From the NCBI RefSeq assembly GCF_014596085.1, contig NZ_JACCJY010000020.1, forward strand, positions 1-64,000: a stretch of 64,000 bases of DNA. Direction: 5' to 3'. Position 1 is the first letter of the stretch; the number at the start of each line of letters is the position of its first letter. The notes beneath the pieces were generated by a model. It made no database searches and had not been told where the DNA came from. It saw nothing but the letters and a program-made list of their open reading frames with translations. Shown one piece after another: positions 60,836-64,000 of this stretch. The DNA comes from Azospirillum tabaci (GTDB lineage: Bacteria > Pseudomonadota > Alphaproteobacteria > Azospirillales > Azospirillaceae). The translations under genes and the position numbers were made by a program.

Positions 60836-61201
60836 ATGGCTTACATCGACGGGTTCGTCATCGCGGTTCCGACGGCCAACAAGCAGGCCTTCATCGACCA
60901 CGCGACTAAGGCCGATAGCCTGTTCAAGGAACTCGGCGCGATGCGGGTCATCGAATGCTGGGGCGACGACGTGCCCAACGGCAAGCTCACCGACTTCCGC
61001 CGGGCCGTCCAGGCGACGGATGACGAAACCGTTGCCTTGTCCTGGGTCGAATGGCCGGACAAGGCCACGCGGGATGCCGCCATGAAGCGGATGGACGAGC
61101 TGATGAAGACCGACGAGCGGTTCAGCCAAGAGAAGAATCCGATGCCCTTCGACGGGAAGCGGATGATCTTCGGCGGGTTCGCGCCGGTCGTCGAGCTGTG
61201 A
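60836..61201 (+). CDS. DUF1428 family protein (YbaA-like)
   Basis: A 121-residue protein. The sequence Y-I-D-G-F-V-I-A-V-P at the start, E-C-W-G-D-D-V-P-x-G-K-L-T-D-F in the middle and the C-terminal P-M-P-F-D-G-K-R-M-I-F-G-G-F match DUF1428, a dimeric alpha-beta barrel (EthD/ABM-like) family. GGGAGGAAGG lies before the ATG. Last gene of the TetR operon. Function not established for the family. Confidence 0.9.
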   Translation: MAYIDGFVIAVPTANKQAFIDHATKADSLFKELGAMRVIECWGDDVPNGKLTDFRRAVQATDDETVALSWVEWPDKATRDAAMKRMDELMKTDERFSQEKNPMPFDGKRMIFGGFAPVVEL

Positions 61202-61210
61202 GCGGGCGCT

Positions 61211-62095
61211 TCAGGAGCCGGTGAGCGCGCCGGCTTCACTGTTTGAAAGACCGAGGTCCGCGGCGGCGCCGCGCATCAGCGCCACCGCGTCCCGGTCCCT
61301 CATGCGCCGGTATCCGGCCTCGGCCAACGCCGCCCGCCGCGCACCGTCGGCGACCAGCGCGCAGGCGGCCTCGACCAGCCCGTCGTAGGGGGCGAAGGCC
61401 ATGGCGTCCAGCAGGTCGGGGTCGATTTCGGTGTCGGGGTGGCGCTCGGCCAGCACCGCCTTGCGGTTCGACAGCAGGTGCGAGACGCGGACGATCTCGA
61501 AGATGCCCGCCTCGTAGTAATGCAGGTTCAGCACCAGCTTGGCGTCGGCGACGAAGCGGTCGCGCAGATCGCCGTAATAATGCTGGAGGCTGACCACGGT
61601 CAGGCCGCGCTCGCCCAGCGCGTCGAGGATGGCGCGGCGGCGCGGGTTCACGGCGCCGTAGAACAGCACGTCGATGCCGGGGGCGGGGCTGTTCGGGATG
61701 CGGGTCATCGCGTCGGCGTGCCCGATGGGGACGAGGCGCGCCCGGATGCCCTGACGGGCCAGATCGGCGATGTTGCGCGGGCTGTAGTCCCACACCCGGC
61801 AGCGGCGCAGCAGGTCCAGGTAATGGGCGTTGCGCGGGTGGAGCGTGGCGATCTGCTCCAGATTGTAGAGGATGGTGCCGCTGGGCAGCCGGTCGCCTTC
61901 CTCCGGCGACAGGTCGTGCCCGCCCAGAACGATGGCGCGCCGTCGCCGGCCGATGCGGTTCCACACGATCTCCGCGTCGATGCCCAGGCGGCGAAGCGCG
62001 AAACGCAGGGTTTCCGCGACCTCGGCGAAGACGCTGACCCCGGCGTCGCCCAGGCCGTTCTTCTTGATGATGACGATGTCGATCCCGCCGGCCAT
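61211..62095 (-). CDS. Glycosyltransferase-like protein (GT-B type, conserved hypothetical)
   Basis: A 294-residue protein with GGAGGGACGGG before the ATG. It opens I-D-I-V-I-I-K-K-N-G-L-G-D-A-G-V-S-V-F-A and has Y-N-L-E-Q-I, V-W-D-Y-S-P-R-N-I, V-P-I-G-H, D-V-L-F-Y-G-A-V-N-P-R-R and L-N-L-H-Y-Y-E-A-G-I-F-E-I-V-R-V-S-H-L-L-S-N, which together resemble a GT-B glycosyltransferase with its C-terminal E-x7-E region. No catalytic residues can be named with certainty. It is convergent with the DUF1428 gene and alone on its strand, downstream of the gabT terminator. Confidence 0.65.
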   Translation of the reverse strand: MAGGIDIVIIKKNGLGDAGVSVFAEVAETLRFALRRLGIDAEIVWNRIGRRRRAIVLGGHDLSPEEGDRLPSGTILYNLEQIATLHPRNAHYLDLLRRCRVWDYSPRNIADLARQGIRARLVPIGHADAMTRIPNSPAPGIDVLFYGAVNPRRRAILDALGERGLTVVSLQHYYGDLRDRFVADAKLVLNLHYYEAGIFEIVRVSHLLSNRKAVLAERHPDTEIDPDLLDAMAFAPYDGLVEAACALVADGARRAALAEAGYRRMRDRDAVALMRGAAADLGLSNSEAGALTGS

Positions 62096-62159
62096 GCGCC
62101 CGTCCCTCCGCTCCGCGCCCTCATCCTAAAGCGTGGGCGGGCGGGCGCACAAAAAGAAA

Positions 62160-62185
62160 CCCTCCTCCCCTTGCGGGAAGGAGGG
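62160..62185 (-). terminator. Intrinsic terminator of gabT
   Basis: Hairpin CCCTCCT-CCCC / GGGAAGGAGGG with a TTGC loop. Leftward it is followed by TTTCTTTTTG. It lies 29 bp past the gabT stop. Confidence 0.8.
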
Positions 62186-62213
62186 CGTGCAGTCAGGGGA
62201 CTTCGCGAAAGGA

Positions 62214-63500
62214 TCAGGCCGAAACCAGCTCCTCCAGGGAGCGCTCGATGATGTCCAGGCCCTCGTCCACCAGCGCGTCCGACGCGGTCAGCGGAACCAG
62301 GATGCGGATCACGTTGCCGTAGGTGCCGCAGGACAGCAAGACGAGGCCCTTCTCCGCCGCCTTGGCGACCAGCGCCTTGGTCAGCTCCGGCGCCGGCTCC
62401 TTGGTGCCGCGGTCCTTCACCAGCTCCATGGCGATCATGCCGCCCAAGTTGCGCACGTCGCCGATCACCGACAGCGTGTTGCGCTGGGCCATGCTGCGGA
62501 AGCGGCCGGCGATGCGCTCGCCCAGGTCGTTGGAGCGCTGGATCAGCTTCTCCTCCTCGATGACGTCCAGCACGGCCAGCGCCGCGGTGGTCGCCAGCGG
62601 GCTGCCGGCGTAGGTGCCGCCGATGCCGCCGGGGATCGGGGCGTCCATGATCTCCGCCTTGCCGGTGACCGCCGACAGCGGGAAACCGCCGGCCAGGCTC
62701 TTCGCCATGGTCATAAGGTCGGGCTCGACGCCGGAATGTTCGATGGCGAACATCTTGCCGGTGCGGGCGAAGCCGGTCTGGATCTCGTCGATGATCAGCA
62801 GGATGCCATTGTCGTCGCAGACCTTGCGCAGGGCCTGGAGGAACTCCGGCGGGGCGATGTTGAAGCCGCCCTCACCCTGCACCGGCTCCACGATGATCGC
62901 GGCGACGCGGGTGGCGTCCACGTCCGACTTGAAGAGCTGCTCCAGCGCCTTCAGGCTGTCCTGGACGCTGACCCCGCGGTAGGCGTTGGGGAAGGGCGCG
63001 TGGTAGACCTCGGCCGGGAAGGGACCGAAGCCGACCTTGTAAGGCACGACCTTGCCGGTCAGCGCCATCGCCAGCAGCGTGCGGCCGTGGAAGGCGCCGG
63101 AGAAGGCGATCACGCCCGGACGGCCCGTGTGGGCGCGGGCGATCTTCACGGCGTTCTCGACGGCTTCCGCACCCGTGGTGAAGAAGGCGGTCTTCTTCGG
63201 CGTGGAACCCGGAACCAGCGCGTTCAGCCGCTCCGCCAGGGTCACGAAGGACTCGTAGGGCGTGACCATCGCGCAGGTGTGGGTGAAGCGGTCGAGCTGG
63301 GCCTTCACCGCCTCGATGATCTTCGGATGGCGGTGGCCGGTGTTCAGCACCGCGATGCCGCCCGCGAAGTCGATGAAGCGGTTGCCCTCGACGTCCCACA
63401 GCTCGGCGTTCTCGGCGCGGTCGACATAGACCGGCATGGCGTTGGCGAGGCCGCGCGGAACGGCGGCGTTGCGACGATCCTGGAAGGACTGGTTGCTCAT
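62214..63500 (-). CDS. gabT: 4-aminobutyrate aminotransferase
   Basis: A 428-residue class III PLP aminotransferase of canonical length. It has T-G-A-E-A-V-E-N-A-V-K near 110-120, the I-I-D-E-I-Q-T-G-F-A-R-T-G-K PLP motif, and the Schiff-base lysine in M-A-K-S-L-A-G-G-F-P-L-S-A-V-T-G. The A-G-G-I-A-V-L-N-T-G-H-R-H-P start block is typical of GabT. It converts GABA and 2-oxoglutarate to succinate semialdehyde and glutamate. It follows gabD by 28 bp, forming the gabDT operon. Confidence 0.93.
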   Translation of the reverse strand: MSNQSFQDRRNAAVPRGLANAMPVYVDRAENAELWDVEGNRFIDFAGGIAVLNTGHRHPKIIEAVKAQLDRFTHTCAMVTPYESFVTLAERLNALVPGSTPKKTAFFTTGAEAVENAVKIARAHTGRPGVIAFSGAFHGRTLLAMALTGKVVPYKVGFGPFPAEVYHAPFPNAYRGVSVQDSLKALEQLFKSDVDATRVAAIIVEPVQGEGGFNIAPPEFLQALRKVCDDNGILLIIDEIQTGFARTGKMFAIEHSGVEPDLMTMAKSLAGGFPLSAVTGKAEIMDAPIPGGIGGTYAGSPLATTAALAVLDVIEEEKLIQRSNDLGERIAGRFRSMAQRNTLSVIGDVRNLGGMIAMELVKDRGTKEPAPELTKALVAKAAEKGLVLLSCGTYGNVIRILVPLTASDALVDEGLDIIERSLEELVSA

Positions 63501-63528
63501 CTCAAACCCCCGATTGGAAAGGATGGCG

Positions 63529-64000
63529 TCAGGCGCCCAGGCCGACGCACAGGTACTTGATCTCCAGGAAGTCCTCCACGCCGTACTTGGAGCCTTCCCG
63601 CCCGATGCCCGACTGCTTGATGCCGCCGAACGGCGCGACCTCGGTCGACAGGATGCCTTCGTTGATGCCGACCATGCCGTATTCGAGCTGCTCGGCCACG
63701 CGCCACACCCGGCCGATGTCCCGGCTGTAGAAATAGGCGGCCAGACCGAACTCGGTGTCGTTCGCCATGCGGATGGCGTCGGCTTCCGTCTCGAACTTGA
63801 ACAGCGGGGCCACCGGGCCGAAGATCTCCTCGCGGGCCACGCGCATATCGGTGGTGACGCCGGTCAGAATGGTCGGCTCGAAGAAGGTGCCGCCCAGGCC
63901 GTGGCGCTTGCCGCCGAGAGCGACCTTGGCGCCCTTGGCCAGCGCGTCGCCCATCAGTTCCTCGACCTTCTCGACGGCTTGGCCGTTGATCATCGGGCCC
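63529..64000 (-). CDS. gabD: Succinate-semialdehyde dehydrogenase, C-terminal part (cut by window end)
   Basis: The last ~157 residues of an aldehyde dehydrogenase. The frame runs open to the window edge. It shows [27 protein letters not shown] and the C-terminal [28 protein letters not shown] motif typical of NADP-dependent GabD. The catalytic cysteine lies outside the window. It oxidises succinate semialdehyde to succinate after GabT. Confidence 0.9.
   Translation of the reverse strand, partial: GPMINGQAVEKVEELMGDALAKGAKVALGGKRHGLGGTFFEPTILTGVTTDMRVAREEIFGPVAPLFKFETEADAIRMANDTEFGLAAYFYSRDIGRVWRVAEQLEYGMVGINEGILSTEVAPFGGIKQSGIGREGSKYGVEDFLEIKYLCVGLGA

Overview
The window is a chromosomal stretch of a GC-rich alphaproteobacterium. 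Gene content and order fit Rhodospirillales and most closely Azospirillum: a hisG-hisD-UPF0262-LMW phosphatase block close to infA-maf-rng-yacG, a SUV3-type helicase, a TTG-started hisG and a large exopolysaccharide (EPS) locus. The genus call is inference from protein character only. No database was searched.

Layout. (1) 1-200: 3' end of a 23S rRNA gene and a long hairpin terminator, with no room for a 5S gene between them. (2) 210-25209: an EPS/capsule locus. The leftward genes encode a carrier-protein cassette (acyl carrier protein, AMP-forming ligase, AsnB-type amidotransferase, NadE-type synthetase, GNAT acetyltransferase), a polysaccharide deacetylase, three glycosyltransferases, a Wzy-type polymerase/ligase and a WbaP-type initiating transferase. 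A rightward Wzx flippase follows, then leftward GH5 and GH10 hydrolases, a methyltransferase, a Wzc-type co-polymerase/tyrosine kinase and a WecG/TagA transferase. WbaP would start the lipid-linked repeat, the glycosyltransferases extend it, Wzx flips it, Wzy polymerises it and Wzc controls length. No Wza-type outer-membrane exporter lies in the window. (3) 25671-37238: SUV3-like helicase, gpmA, small unknown genes, an orphan Nif11-like peptide, glgX, a hybrid histidine kinase, a pentapeptide-repeat protein and two small proteins. (4) 37406-46557: histidine and housekeeping block, interrupted by a second hybrid kinase and a lytic-transglycosylase-like gene. (5) 46587-51895: tRNA-Phe with its promoter and terminator, then four glycosyltransferase-type genes (GT10, a capsule-type transferase, a TPR/GT41 O-GlcNAc-transferase-like protein and a GT7-like protein). 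(6) 52038-57126: a ParA ATPase with a hydrophobic tail, then an Lrp regulator divergent from arginase, ornithine aminotransferase and an AstE-like deacylase. (7) 57127-59106: an AT-rich two-gene islet encoding a ParA-like ATPase and a HEPN (R-x4-H) protein. (8) 59190-64000: a TetR operon (AHSA1, VOC, DUF1428), a solitary glycosyltransferase-like gene, and gabT with the 3' part of gabD.

The most interesting candidate for an undescribed system is the ParA-HEPN islet. It is compositionally foreign, self-contained, has its own operator-like upstream region and carries an intact HEPN ribonuclease motif, which suggests a defence or toxin-like role. Other notable points are a GH5 catalytic domain nested inside a Calx-beta domain, two promoters that predict leaderless regulator mRNAs, a dispersed ~118 bp palindromic repeat, and the missing 5S gene.
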